64,000 nt of DNA from Chinchilla lanigera (lineage: Eukaryota > Chordata > Mammalia > Rodentia > Chinchillidae), in the NCBI RefSeq assembly GCF_000276665.1, contig NW_004955433.1, positions 19,621,981-19,685,980 on the forward strand, in the 5' to 3' direction. Below are positions 23,395 to 33,660 of the stretch, in pieces; the stretch's first letter is position 1, and every line of letters starts with the position of its first letter. The notes beneath the pieces were generated by a model. The model was not told where the DNA came from. It saw nothing but the letters and a program-made list of their open reading frames with translations, and ran no database searches. Position numbers and translations under genes: made by a program.

Positions 23395-24100
23395 AAAAAA
23401 ACCACTGTGGAAATCAGTATGGAAATAGATTCCTCAAAAAATCTAGAATTAAAGATCTCATTCCACCCAGCTATTTCCCTTCTGGGTGTCTTCCCAGAAA
23501 TATTAAAAATATCATACCACAGCAATATATGCACACGTGTTTATAACAGCACAACTTACAATAACTAAATCTTAAAAAGCACCCAAATGCCCATCAACCA
23601 AGGAATGAATAAAAAAAATGTGGTATTTTTAAAGAATGGAGTACTACTCAGCCTTAAAGAAGGATAAAAGGGAAACTTTTATAGGTAAATGGATGCAACT
23701 TGAGACCATACGCATAAGTGAACTAAATCAGACTCACATTGTGAATGTCATATTGTCTCCCTGGTATGAGAAACTGAAAGAGTAAATAAGTTCTAAAATG
23801 TACAGTTAATATTTTGAAATGAAAGAAATTGTTGCAAATGAAAAAGGAACCAGGTTGGGGGAAAGGGGAAAGAACAGCAGGGAGAAAGGAAAAAAATCAA
23901 AGTCAGTTATACTATTAATGTCTCTTAGTTCATTAAAAAGGAAGGTTGGTGCCAATATCTATTGGAGAAATTTTTATGCCCATATCTTGTACCCTGAGCA
24001 ACTACTTTAAAGGTAACATCTAATGTATTAGCTATTGCTATTATTTCATTATGAAATTTTGTTTTATCTTTTTTCCATGAAAATGAATCAAATAAACTAT
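23395..24100 (+). mobile_element. L1 3' end, sense (ORF2 C-terminus and 3' UTR)
   Basis: The start reads 'aaccactgtggaaatcagta' and continues with the well-known end of L1 ORF2: 'cagctatttcccttctggg', 'catgcc...'-type steps to 'ccaaatgcccatcaaccaag', 'atgtggtat', 'ggagtactactcagcc' and 'ggatgcaacttgagacc'. The UTR then passes through 'gaaactgaaagagtaaataag' and ends in T/A-rich sequence near 24.1 kb. The reading frame is broken by stops and indels. It is a 5'-truncated, dead copy. Confidence 0.88.
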
Positions 24101-24428
24101 AACAGGAATTGGGAATATGTGGACTCACTTCGATTTGAGTTTGGTGTATCTTTTACTCTATGTGAAATTACATCTGCAGCATTAGTGAAGGAGTTTTTTT
24201 TTTTCAAACATTTTCAGTGAGAAGCCATGTTTCATACTTCAAAAGTTAGCTGATTCTGTTGAACAACAGCTCGTAGTTATTAACTTCTTCCTTGGTTAAA
24301 ATTGAAATATGTGTACCTCTAGTTTCCAGGCACCCACTTTTCCTCAGCTACTCAGATGTTTCTGAATATAGGAACTATCCATTCTTTTTTCCAAAATTGT
24401 CCTCCAGAGTTGTGCACAGAAAACTTCA

Positions 24429-24592
24429 TCCCCTCTTTCTCTCTCTCTTTTTCTTTCTCTCTCTCTTTCCCTCTCTTTCTTTCCCTCTCTTTCTCTTTCT
24501 CTCTTTCTCTCACTCTCTCTCTTTCTTTCCCTCTCTCTCTCACTCACTTTTTCTTTAGGCAAATGCTCTAACACTGAACAACAATCCCAGTT
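24429..24592. repeat. (CTTT/CT)n pyrimidine tract, then truncated tRNA-type SINE remnant
   Basis: Positions 24429-24556 are almost pure C/T (irregular CTTT, CTCT). Open frames over it encode Arg/Glu or Ser/Leu/Phe runs only. The next bases, 'aggcaaatgctctaacactg' through 'caacaatcccag', resemble the antisense 5' half of a tRNA-derived SINE, so the tract may descend from its tail. Confidence 0.8.
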
Positions 24593-24884
24593 CTTATTTT
24601 CATTTGATGTCTACTTTTTTCTACTAACTGTCCTAGATCCACCCACCAAAGTTTTAGCACAATATTATTGTGGATATGCCAGAAATTTTGTAAAATTTTT
24701 CCTGGATATTATCCAATTTGGATCATTATTTTATTTTATTGTGGATTCAAAACTTTTGGAAATTATTATGGAAGAAATTTTGTTCCTCTTAGATATATAC
24801 AGGTGTTCTCATGTAACAGAAATATAGAGAGTATGACAGATTGACTGAATCTAAATAGCTCGGTTCCCACATTCCTTTATCTAA

Positions 24885-24983
24885 TTTTTTTTTTTTTTTT
24901 TTTTTTTTTGGTACTGGTAATCGAGCTCATGACCTCAGGCTTGCCAGGCAAGCGTTTATGCCACTGAGCTACATCCCCAGCCC
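24885..24983 (-). mobile_element. ID SINE, antisense, with target-site duplication
   Basis: A T run is followed by 'ggtactggtaatcgagctca', 'gcttgccaggcaagcg' and 'ccactgagctacatccccag'. The 11-bp direct repeat 'cctttatctaa' occurs at 24874-24884 and 24984-24994. Confidence 0.93.
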
Positions 24984-24994
24984 CCTTTATCTAA

Positions 24995-26789
24995 CAGTGT
25001 GATGGTCTTGGGCATCTAGAAATACAGTAGAATTTTTTAACCAAAGCATTCAAATTGATATCCTCTAAGCAGAATGGTAGTTTAACCAAGATACACTTAC
25101 ATATTTCTAAAGTAATTACAGGTATTTACGTCATCCTAATGAATAAGGATGGCAAGTCAATAAGAAAGGCATAATGACTGAGCATAATGTGCCAATAATA
25201 TGCCAATAAGAAAGGCATAAAGACTATTATCAATACATAAATGTATGAGTTATGGTAAATAGTACAAAAAATTAACTATTAAATTGGGTAGCAAATGGCT
25301 TTGTCACATAACAGTACTTCAGATGCCTCTAACAAGTCTACATTATGACTTATGCTTGTTATATACATTGAAATTCCTACAGTTCCTTCCTTGGATTCAA
25401 CTAGCTTATGGAAGTTGCAAATAAATTTTAAGATAAGCACTTTGCTTGTTTTTATCAATTTATTGTAAAGGAAGTCACAAAAGACATACATGCAGAGATG
25501 GATAGGTTGAGGTTTTGGAGAAAGTTCAGAGATCTTCCAACTCCTTCCCAGATATGTCATCCTCTAGGAATCTTCACTTATTAAGGCATCCAGAAACCGA
25601 TCTGAAACTCCTTTTGGGTAGGTATGTAGGAGGTTCCATTGTATATATATGCACCATGGATGATATCATTGGTCCCTGATTGTAAACCTAACTTTCCGCC
25701 TCTCGTCCCCTTCAGAAGATGGGCTGAGGGTGGAAAACCCCAACACTCTATGACGCTTTGGTCTTTTTGGTGGTTGACTCCCTTACTCAAGCGATCTACA
25801 CATCCTCAGCCAGCTGACCCCTCACTAACATACAAAAACTCAGCAAATTGCAAGGATTTTACAAATTGCATGCCAGGAACTTTGGATAAATACCAAAGAT
25901 ATATTTTACAATATCTGCATATGTGTGACATGTAACAGTCACCTTTATCCACACTTGCACTCTCTACAGTTATATTTACCCACTGTTAACCATGGCCTGA
26001 GAACATGAATATAAAATTCCAGAAATATGTGATAAAAGTTTTAAATTGTGCACGCTTCTGAGTAGCATGCCATGCCATTTTGATGTCCCTCTCCATCTGT
26101 CTGCCCTTTCCCATTCTGCCCAGGAAATGAATCATCTTTTTTTCTGTAGTCTTTACTGTGTGTATTACCTGTTTGTTGCTTAGTAAGCATCTTAGGTATC
26201 ACAGCAGCTACTTACAGTGCTTGCACTCAAGTAACTTCTACTTTCCTTCATAAGGTTACAGATGTTAACTGGAATTAGCTTTCCTTGTAAGTAAATATCC
26301 TTCAGATGGGGTGACCCTCACACTTTCGTTTCAGTGTTCTTTTGGTAAGGAGGACAAGGATCAAGGAGGGTTACCACCTTTGAGGATTCTTCTTTGCATT
26401 ATTCATGTAAACAATACTGAATCTGAAAGTGATATTTTGTGACTTTGCTAGCCCAGTTAGTGAGAACTAGTCCTCATCTGGATATTCATTCTGTCAGTTT
26501 GATTATTTACAGATAGAAGAATCAAAGATTAAAATATTTAAAATTCCATCTTCCCCTCAAAAAATGTCATCAGAGTCATTAGCTAAAAGGTTTTAATAGT
26601 GTAACATAGGATTTCATTTTGAAAAAGTCAATATTGAAAATAGCCAAAATACTGCTGGAATCTAAATATAACTTTTAGTTTTGTGTAAGGACTAACAGGA
26701 AGTTGCTTATGGGTCTTCTCTGCGTGTGTTTTCCTCCCTATTAACAATTAGTTGAGAGCTAAAACATTACCTGAACATGCTCCTGGTTC
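24995..26789. other. Unique AT-rich DNA with one local duplication
   Basis: No gene or repeat family is recognised. A 22-base segment starting 'caataagaaaggcataa' occurs at 25158-25179 and again, with one change, at 25204-25225 (period 46). Open frames of up to 98 codons near 25.6-25.9 kb have no recognised domain. Confidence 0.4.
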
Positions 26790-26871
26790 TGAGATAGAGC
26801 TTTTGGTAGGGGATTAGATCATGGGGTCCTTAACCTCATTGACAGATGAGTCCACTGATGATTTTATAGCT
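26790..26871 (+). mobile_element. Older MaLR LTR, left part (split by a younger LTR)
   Basis: The sequence 'gggattagatcatggggtcc', 'aacctcattgaca' and 'gatgattttatagct' resembles the 5'/middle part of MLT1/MST-type LTRs. Its apparent continuation is 27328-27595, on the other side of the inserted LTR. Confidence 0.5.
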
Positions 26872-27327
26872 TTTTGTGGCTTATACCTAGGTGTCTCCCC
26901 ACAGCCTCATGCACACGTTTTCATAATGTGGGGCCTGGGAGAGGTAGTGAATGAATTATGGGAGTGTGGAACTGCATCGGTTTTGATGGATTCATCAATC
27001 CACTGATTGATTTAGCATAGTTCTAGGTGTGCGGTGATGGACTTACTGAAGAAGGATGTCCTACCCTGCGTATGGGTGTCGCCAACCAATAGACTTGCAG
27101 CCTGGATGAAATGAAAAGGGAAAGAAGCAGGAAGTCTTGATGCTTCCTGCCTACCCTGCCTTGAACTTTTTCTTCTCTATCATACCTCTCTGCTATGCCT
27201 CCTTGTTTTGGAGCCAGCAGACGATAGACTGAAACCTCTACAAACTGTGAGGTATAATAAACTCCTTTTCCTTTAAATTATGAGTGTTGAGCATTTTGTC
27301 CCTTCAGTGAGAAAGTACCTAAGAGAA
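26872..27327 (+). mobile_element. MaLR LTR inserted into an older MaLR LTR
   Basis: The body runs from 'ttttgtggcttatacctagg' (diverged TGTTATGGCTTGTATC-type start) through 'ccccacagcctcatgcac', 'gccagcagacgatagactg', 'tataataaact' and 'cattttgtcccttcagtgag' to 'acctaagagaa'. The direct repeat 'tagct' (6 bp if 'atagct' is counted) flanks it at 26867-26871 and 27328-27332, the 5-bp duplication expected for ERVL-type integration. Confidence 0.8.
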
Positions 27328-27595
27328 TAGCTGAGTGGGCTTATTAGGAATTGAAGGTTTTGTGCTGTTTCTGGGCCTTTCTCTGGTTGTTCTCTTTCTG
27401 CTTCTAGGCTGGCACAGTGAGCAACTTTTCTCTGCCCTGACACTTCACTAGGATGTTTTTACCTCGTGCCACAGGCCTAAAGCAATAAAACTGGCCAGTC
27501 CTTGACTAAAACCTCTGAATTTTTGAGCTAAATAAGTCTGTTCTCCTTTAAGTTGTGTATGTTAGTATTTTGTTCGAGCAATGGATACACTGGCA
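27328..27595 (+). mobile_element. Older MaLR LTR, right part
   Basis: It resumes with 'tagctgagtgggcttattag' and continues 'ctgtttctgggcctttctct', 'ccacaggcctaaagcaat', 'actaaaacctctgaat', 'gagctaaataag' and 'tagtattttgttcgagcaat'. This is the 3' half of an LTR whose 5' half is at 26790-26871. Confidence 0.7.
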
Positions 27596-28649
27596 CTTCT
27601 CACTTCTATAAGACATTTTTATCTTTGCTTTAATTATTTGTCAGAATTCTATTAGGAGGGAAACTCAAATAAATAAGCCTGGTAGAATCTGCAGTTTACC
27701 TGATGTCAAAATAATAATATTATTAGAGGCAGAATCAAGGAAAGAGGGCAGGTCATGTGTCCACTAGCTTAGGCTTGAAACTGGTTCTTGTACTATGCCT
27801 ACACCTACTTTTGATATTGGAATTGTTGTCTGAAAATACTTTTGAAACCAATCTTATTTGCTATCCCTAAGCTATCAACATTTTGTTGAAATAATTCTTT
27901 AGGAAAGGAAATAAGTAGATTAATCATTTTATTATAAAGGCATACAAAATCACTGACTTTAGATATGACTAATATGGCTTCAAATTGTATTTCTTCACAG
28001 TGCCAAAAGAGAGAATTCTTAAAGCTATTTAAACCCTGTAAGAGACAATTCTGTTGTCCCAATAAGGGACATCGCTAATACCCACTTCAGAGAGGAATTA
28101 TAAGAAACAAACGAAATTTAAAAATTTAGTACAGATAATTGTTAAAAGTTATAAATTCAATGTATGAGAATAGTAGTCCTAGAATTATCAAAGTGTTCAC
28201 TAATTTAAAAGGCATTGTATAAATCTAATAAGTCACTTACTGTAAAGGCATGTATTAGGTGCAAGAGATTTGAAACTCAGTTTCTAGAAAAATAAACACA
28301 TAAAAACTGAAGCTTCTTCTTAGCATCTGTTTCTTACACCAATCAATTTTGACTTGGCTTCTTGGATTTCTAAGTTACTATTCTCCCATCTGATTTATTT
28401 TATTTTTTTTTATAAACAGTGTTATCTTTTGTCTGCTGTATTCTTTATCTTCTTTTTTCTAACAGTTTAGGGTTCACAACTGTTGGGGAATAAGAATGCC
28501 ACTATAAATATGATATTTAATCAATCCTATGAAAGTACAAGATGAAAAAGTACACCTAAACAAAACTCAAAAGTGCCATTGGTAAACAGAGAAAAGAATA
28601 ACCGTCTCCTCTTGTTAGATTCTGTAAATATTTCAGTAAATCAGAAAAA
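27596..28649. other. Unique AT-rich DNA, nothing recognised
   Basis: No gene or repeat family is recognised. The minus-strand frame at 27805-28062 has no known domain. Confidence 0.4.
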
Positions 28650-28975
28650 TTCACAAGAGCAAGATGAATTGGGATTAGATTGAAAATAGGGAAGAAGAGG
28701 AGGAACTGAATAATGATTTTCAGAATGAGGCTTCAGTGAGGCAAGTACTGCATGTATGCACAATGCAGGAAGGTTCTGGAAGGTTTGGGGGATTCAGACA
28801 GTCTTCTGTATGTCCATGGAAACCAACAGACCTGGGATGATACAGTTAGATTTCTATTTTAGAAGAACAATTTTCAAAATGACTTCAGAAAAAAAGTCAA
28901 TGAAAGAAATGCAGGTGCAGAGAATAGGTAAGAGGCTGTTGAAGGAGACCAAACTAGGAATGAAGAGGGCTTGAG
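28650..28975 (-). mobile_element. L2 LINE fragment, antisense
   Basis: Stretches such as 'gatacagttagatttctatt', 'agaagaacaattttcaaaat' and 'gaataggtaagaggctgttg' follow the order of the antisense L2 3' region. It is strongly diverged, and the borders are approximate. Confidence 0.5.
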
Positions 28976-31477
28976 CACATAGTCTATCTTATTAGCATTA
29001 CAAATTTGATTTCTGGTGAATTCATTTTGCAGTCTTAGGAGTTTTACAGAGTAATATGTTTCTTTCTAAGACTTAAAACACTTTTCTTGATTTTGCAGCC
29101 TCATCCTTCTATCACTTATACTTTCAAACTATCTTTTTCCTAAGTCCTTTCCAGGAGCAGTGACTCTAGTTTATCATGTAAACCTGCTATTTAATAATGT
29201 TAAACAGATTTTCAGTTCTCACTAATATGAGCACAAACTGTTTGCATAAATCTTACTAGTTAACTTTTTTTGTTTTTTCTTCCCTCAAAATCTTTCTCTT
29301 TCCTGTCAAAAATCTTTGAAACTGGCACTGCATTGCTGCTACAATCACTAAAACCCTATGCCTGTCCAAAATTCCAGATGGCATCAACGGCTTTTTATCT
29401 AATATTGAGAAATGGAATATTGAGGGCAAGTTTACACCTACATAAAATTTCATTGGCAAATTATTTGACACTCAACTGATTAAATTAATTGAGCCTTTAA
29501 TCTACATTGTTTTATGCAAAACACTATGTTTAATCTCCTTTCAAATCTGGCTATCGGAAAGTAAGGCATTTTTGCTTTTCTCCATAAAAACCATTAATTT
29601 CTCAGACGTAGCTAATTAGCCAGTAAGGCATCATATGATATGAATGCCAGTTTTATGAAACTTTGCAGTCTTGTAGTTTGAAATCATGCTGACATTTATT
29701 ATTCCCAGTAAGCCATACTGTTTGGATGTTAGGCCAAACTATAATGTTTATGGTGTATATGCTTTTAAGATTTCATGAAATAATATAGAGTTTACTTATG
29801 GTATTTTTATAAGTCAAAATCCAGTTATATTTGAGTTCATATACCCTGAAAGATTGGAATTTGCATTATTAGTTTTTGGGGCTCCCAAGGAACATCTGTG
29901 TTCCCAGAACAATTTTAAAAATTGCTAATAATTCACAATGGGTGATTTAGACATCTGGTAAACCTCAAATCCTTTTTGAAAAAAAATTCTCCCCATCATC
30001 TGTGATACTTTGGTCTAATTATGTCAAAGCAATACAGAAATAGATGAAAATGATAGCCTCCTAGGAATTGAGGTCATGAGGGAAAACATTTTAAGGTATT
30101 TGGAATTTTTTTAATTAAAAATGTTTGATTACTTTCACAACAGTTGCTCTCCTGGCAGGAAGCCATTCCTAAGGATACATCTTACAGGAAAGATAGTTTT
30201 GTAAAGTAATGCTCTGGACCACTGACAGCTGTGCATGAGATTTTCCTTATCTATCAAATGTTTTTATTTTTTAATAGGCTGTGCCACAGAGAAAAGAGTC
30301 AAAATTAGGATTTCTAAATCAAAGGTGTCGCATGATCAGGTATCTCATTCAAAGAGGAAGTACTTAAAAATTAATGTCACTTTTAGAAATTATGAGATAT
30401 ATCTATTATTTTTGCTTGATGATTTCTTAAATTTATGTAGCATGTGTCAAAGTCATGAACCAGTGGAGAAAGTAAGAAATTCAAATTGAATGGACATAGG
30501 GAAATTATAATAGTGACTATTCTACATTTTTATGATGTCTCATGATACTTACTAAAAGGAAATATTTATTTTCTTTGTGAATTGTTTTCTAGGTGTTTAA
30601 TTAAACTGATTGATTTTTCAACATCTTTAATCAGATTTGTAATCCCCTTCGCTGCTTGCAAAACTATGACTTTGTGCCCTAAAAGTCAAATATTTTAAGA
30701 GATGTTTAAAAAGAATAGGTCCAACATAAACATTAAATTAATGTTTAAAAAGTACGTGGTTTGCATTAGGTTTTCTTCAAGAACCCAACATTTTTAATAG
30801 TAAAAGTGAAGTCTACTGACCATTTAGAATATTACAGTAAGCAAATAGATGTGCCAAATAATAAATGTTTCAGGGACAGGTTTTTCAATGGAAAAGAAAG
30901 AAACGGACTGATGATTCTTTATTTTTTGACAAAAACCATTCTCAAATGGCTGTGTTTCCTCCAGAGCTCACATAGATGTATAATGATGAGTCAAAAATAC
31001 AACACCATAAGCTTGTGTTTATAAAACCCAGAAGCTCTGAAGAACCCAATAGCTTTCCTTACAAAATTAGAAAATTAGAAACTCTAAATGAAAAATGTCC
31101 AATATTTTTCTGTAAGAATACCTTTTAAATATGAGTGAGAAATAGATTTATCCTGACCCATAAAACAGGTATACAATTGTAACACGAGTATATTCAGTAA
31201 GTTAATAAAATCTTATCAAGTTCTATTTCTTTTCCAGAGTTAACCCCCTTTGCACAGTATTTGTCATTTTCTTTAAGATATATACTATTGCTTCTTGACA
31301 AGATAAAAGTACTTCATTTTTAATAAAAGTGAATGATATAACACTGCTAAACTTGAAATAGAAATGACATTAAAATGAAAATAAAACAGAATTAGATTTA
31401 AAAATCTAAGAGAGTTATGTTTGAACATGAGGTTAAATCCCAGAAATTCCTTTCAATTAAATTTGAAAATTTTTATT
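28976..31477. other. Repeat-poor AT-rich block, 2.5 kb
   Basis: No repeat family or gene is recognised. The part at about 29.49-29.70 kb is rich in TAATTA/ATTA-type cores ('ttaaattaattgagcc', 'agctaattagcc') and is a candidate conserved non-coding element only by style. Confidence 0.4.
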
Positions 31478-31597
31478 ATTATTTTTTGAGACACAATCTT
31501 GCTATGTAGCTCAGGATATCCTTGAGTTCACAGTCATTGTCCAGCCTCAGCCTTCCAAGTACTGGGATTACAGACGTGCACCACCACACCTAGCTTT
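31478..31597 (-). mobile_element. B1-type SINE, antisense
   Basis: The plus strand shows 'tttttgagacacaatcttgc', 'tatgtagctcaggatatcc', 'cagcctcagccttccaag', 'gggattacagacgtgcacca' and 'ccacacctagc', the reverse complement of a B1 element. Confidence 0.87.
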
Positions 31598-32146
31598 CTA
31601 GAAATTTTAGAAGCCAAGAGAAACTAAACTCAATGAGTAGTGAAATACATAAGAAAAAAGTAGCAGCCCTACACACCTTCATATAGCTTGCCATGTCTGC
31701 CTGGTATTTGTGACTTATTTAACTCAAGTAATATGTGGTAGATTCCCTCTGTAAACCGAGGATAAGAATGATACTAAGCACAGGGGATTGCTGTGTAAAT
31801 TGAGTTAGTAATATACAAATTATCTTCAGTTGTCATTAGGACAAATTATGAGGTCAGTAAGTGCTGCTAAAATCCTATTACTATCACCAAATATATCCCC
31901 TGTCTTGCTTTCAGTTGGGAAGAAAATCTACACTAAATAAAAACCATGCTCACAGTATATCACTGGTGAAACTAGATTATGGAATCCAGGTTAATTCTAA
32001 ATATGATGCACTCTCTAAGAACCTGAGCTACTTAAATTGCAGTCCTCAATTCTATGCATTTGTTTTACTCCATCTATTGTTCCTGCTACAAGCAGGACAT
32101 TATATTTTCTATATTTTCTGCCATGTTTGCTCCACATTTTCCTCTC

Positions 32147-32148
<2 letters not shown>
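31598..32148. other. Unique DNA, nothing recognised
   Basis: A 127-codon frame starts at 31861, but its last quarter is an Ile-Tyr run encoded by the (TA)n tract. No domain is recognised. Confidence 0.4.

Positions 32149-32185
<37 letters not shown>
32149..32185. repeat. (TA)n microsatellite
   Basis: About 18 uninterrupted TA units, directly followed by the palindrome at 32187-32248. Confidence 0.95.
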
Positions 32186-32186
<1 letters not shown>

Positions 32187-32191
<5 letters not shown>

Positions 32192-32248
32192 TAGAGTCAG
32201 ATAGAAAAAAAATATATATATATATATTTCTATCTGAGGTCTAGAAAA
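32187..32248. repeat. Near-perfect AT-rich inverted repeat
   Basis: The left arm 'tttctagagtcagatagaaa' (32188-32207) pairs with the right arm 'tttctatctgag' plus 'gtctagaaa' (32227-32247), with a one-base bulge and one mismatch. The loop is mainly (TA)n. With the neighbouring (TA)n it makes about 100 bases of DNA able to extrude as a cruciform. Confidence 0.88.
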
Positions 32249-32256
32249 ATGTCTTT

Positions 32257-32895
32257 AAAAATGTGTCTACTTTATTCTTTCCCTCACCCTAGTCATTCCT
32301 TCCTTTGAGCAATTTCTTTCTCTTTCCTATCATCTGTTGTACATTTTGAGTTTTACCTAGTCTTTCAGGTTCCTACTTCAAGGAGACAATATGATGTTTA
32401 CACATGTGGGTCCGATTTACTTCACTTATGAATATGGTCTCTAGTTGCATCCATTCACCTACAAAAGCCTCAAGTTTGTCTTTATTTGTATTCTGATGGA
32501 CTTTGTATGCTTGTGTCTGGTTGTCTGAGCAATTGATTTGAAGGTAACAATATGCAGTGGAATTATCATGGTGAATTCCTACCATCTTGTCTAGAGAAAC
32601 TCTGTATTATCTCTAATGCTTTATCTAATAACTATTTTCTTATTCTCTTTAATGGCTTGAACAATCTTCCATTCTTACATCTGGTAATCTGAGCAATGTA
32701 GTTCAGGATAGCTATATGCAATGTAACAACCAGTGTTGATTTGTATTAATTTGCCTTGAGACCCTGTATCACTTTGAATGTTCTTGCTTTGATTTGTTTA
32801 TGTTCGTGATATTGGTATGCTCCTACTGTTCTATTTGTTTGTTTGTTTGTTTCTCATGTACTACTCTCTTTAAAATAAAAAAAAAATGTGTCTAC
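32257..32895 (+). mobile_element. Twin-primed (5'-inverted) L1 insertion with TSD
   Basis: The 14-bp direct repeat 'aaaaatgtgtctac' lies at 32257-32270 and 32882-32895. Between the copies, 32271 to about 32489 is L1 in minus orientation: the end of ORF2 ('ttcacttatgaatatggtct', 'ctagttgcatccattcacc') and the start of the 3' UTR. From about 32490 the L1 3' UTR runs in plus orientation ('ttgtctgagcaattgatttg', 'ctaccatcttgtctagag') to 'ctctttaaaataaaa' and an A tail. The target before the first repeat reads TT/AAAA, the classic L1 endonuclease site. This is the expected product of twin priming. The plus part carries the UTR motif twice (about 32523 and 32685), a diverged tandem copy about 162 bases apart. 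Confidence 0.88.
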
Positions 32896-32959
32896 AATTG
32901 CTCAGTGTTACCTGAAGAATAGTAATATTCAATCTGCTTTCATTGTTGTTAGAGTTTCC

Positions 32960-33244
32960 CCATTTGCTAAATCTGAAGAAAGAGGACTTTGCTACAAAAA
33001 CAAGTGTACTATTTATGACAACATGAATGTAACCAGAGGACATAATTCTAGGTGAAATAAGCCAGTCATGAGGAAAATACTATATGATTACCCTTATATG
33101 AGATATCCCAAATAGCTAAAAGCACAGAAGAGAAAGGGATGGTAGTTGCCAGAATCTGGCAGATGGGAGAAATGGGAAGTTTGTGCCTAATGAAAATAAA
33201 ATTGTGATTAAGATAGATGAATACATTCTAGAAATGAATTGTGC
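32960..33244 (+). mobile_element. L1M-type LINE 3' end, sense, left part
   Basis: 'gacaacatgaatgtaaccag', 'gaggacataattctaggtga', 'aataagccagtcatgaggaa' and 'gatggtagttgccagaatct' (in order) match the ORF2 end and 3' UTR of old L1MA/L1MB-type elements. The sequence resumes at 33376 after an ID insertion. Confidence 0.78.
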
Positions 33245-33362
33245 AGGCCAGGGAGATGGCTCAGTGGCACACTACCTGCCTGGCAAGTGGAAGGTCCTCA
33301 GTTCAATTCCCAGTACTAAAAAAAAAAAAAAAAAAAAAAGAATAAAAAAGAAAAGAAAAAAC
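33245..33362 (+). mobile_element. ID SINE inside an L1M, with 13-bp TSD
   Basis: The core starts 'aggccagggagatggctcag' and ends 'ttcaattcccagtact', followed by an A tail with G interruptions. The perfect direct repeat 'aaatgaattgtgc' occurs at 33232-33244 and 33363-33375. The short open frame across the tail is Lys-rich and meaningless. Confidence 0.93.
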
Positions 33363-33375
33363 AAATGAATTGTGC

Positions 33376-33660
33376 GATGTATCATCTCTAGTTAACAGTA
33401 TGGTATTGTGCATTTAAGCATTTGTTAAGAGAATGGATCTCATGATGTACATTCTTCCTACCCATGCATTTGCACACAAACACACATATCTACAAAAACA
33501 CACACATGTAACAAGATGAATGAATCTTTTGGAGGATGAAGGATATGCTTACTTCCTTGACTGTAGTGATTGTGTCACAGGTACCTGTATAATTCCAAAC
33601 TCATAAAATTGGATACATTGAATGCAGACTGGTTTTAAGGTACATAAATGAAATCAAAAT
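33376..33660 (+). mobile_element. L1M-type LINE 3' end, sense, right part
   Basis: Resumes with 'catctctagttaacagtatg', 'gtgcatttaagcatttgtta' and 'gaatggatctcatgatgta', typical of the L1MA/L1MB 3' UTR, and ends in A-rich sequence near 33.66 kb. It includes a CA-rich stretch at about 33.47-33.51 kb. Confidence 0.75.

Noticed and set aside
24344..24574. Arg/Glu-rich open frames around 24.35-24.57 kb
   Set aside because: They are translations of the (CTTT/CT)n tract; the composition alone explains them.
31861..32244. 127-codon frame at 31.86 kb
   Set aside because: The last quarter is an Ile-Tyr run from (TA)n and the rest has no known domain; treated as chance.
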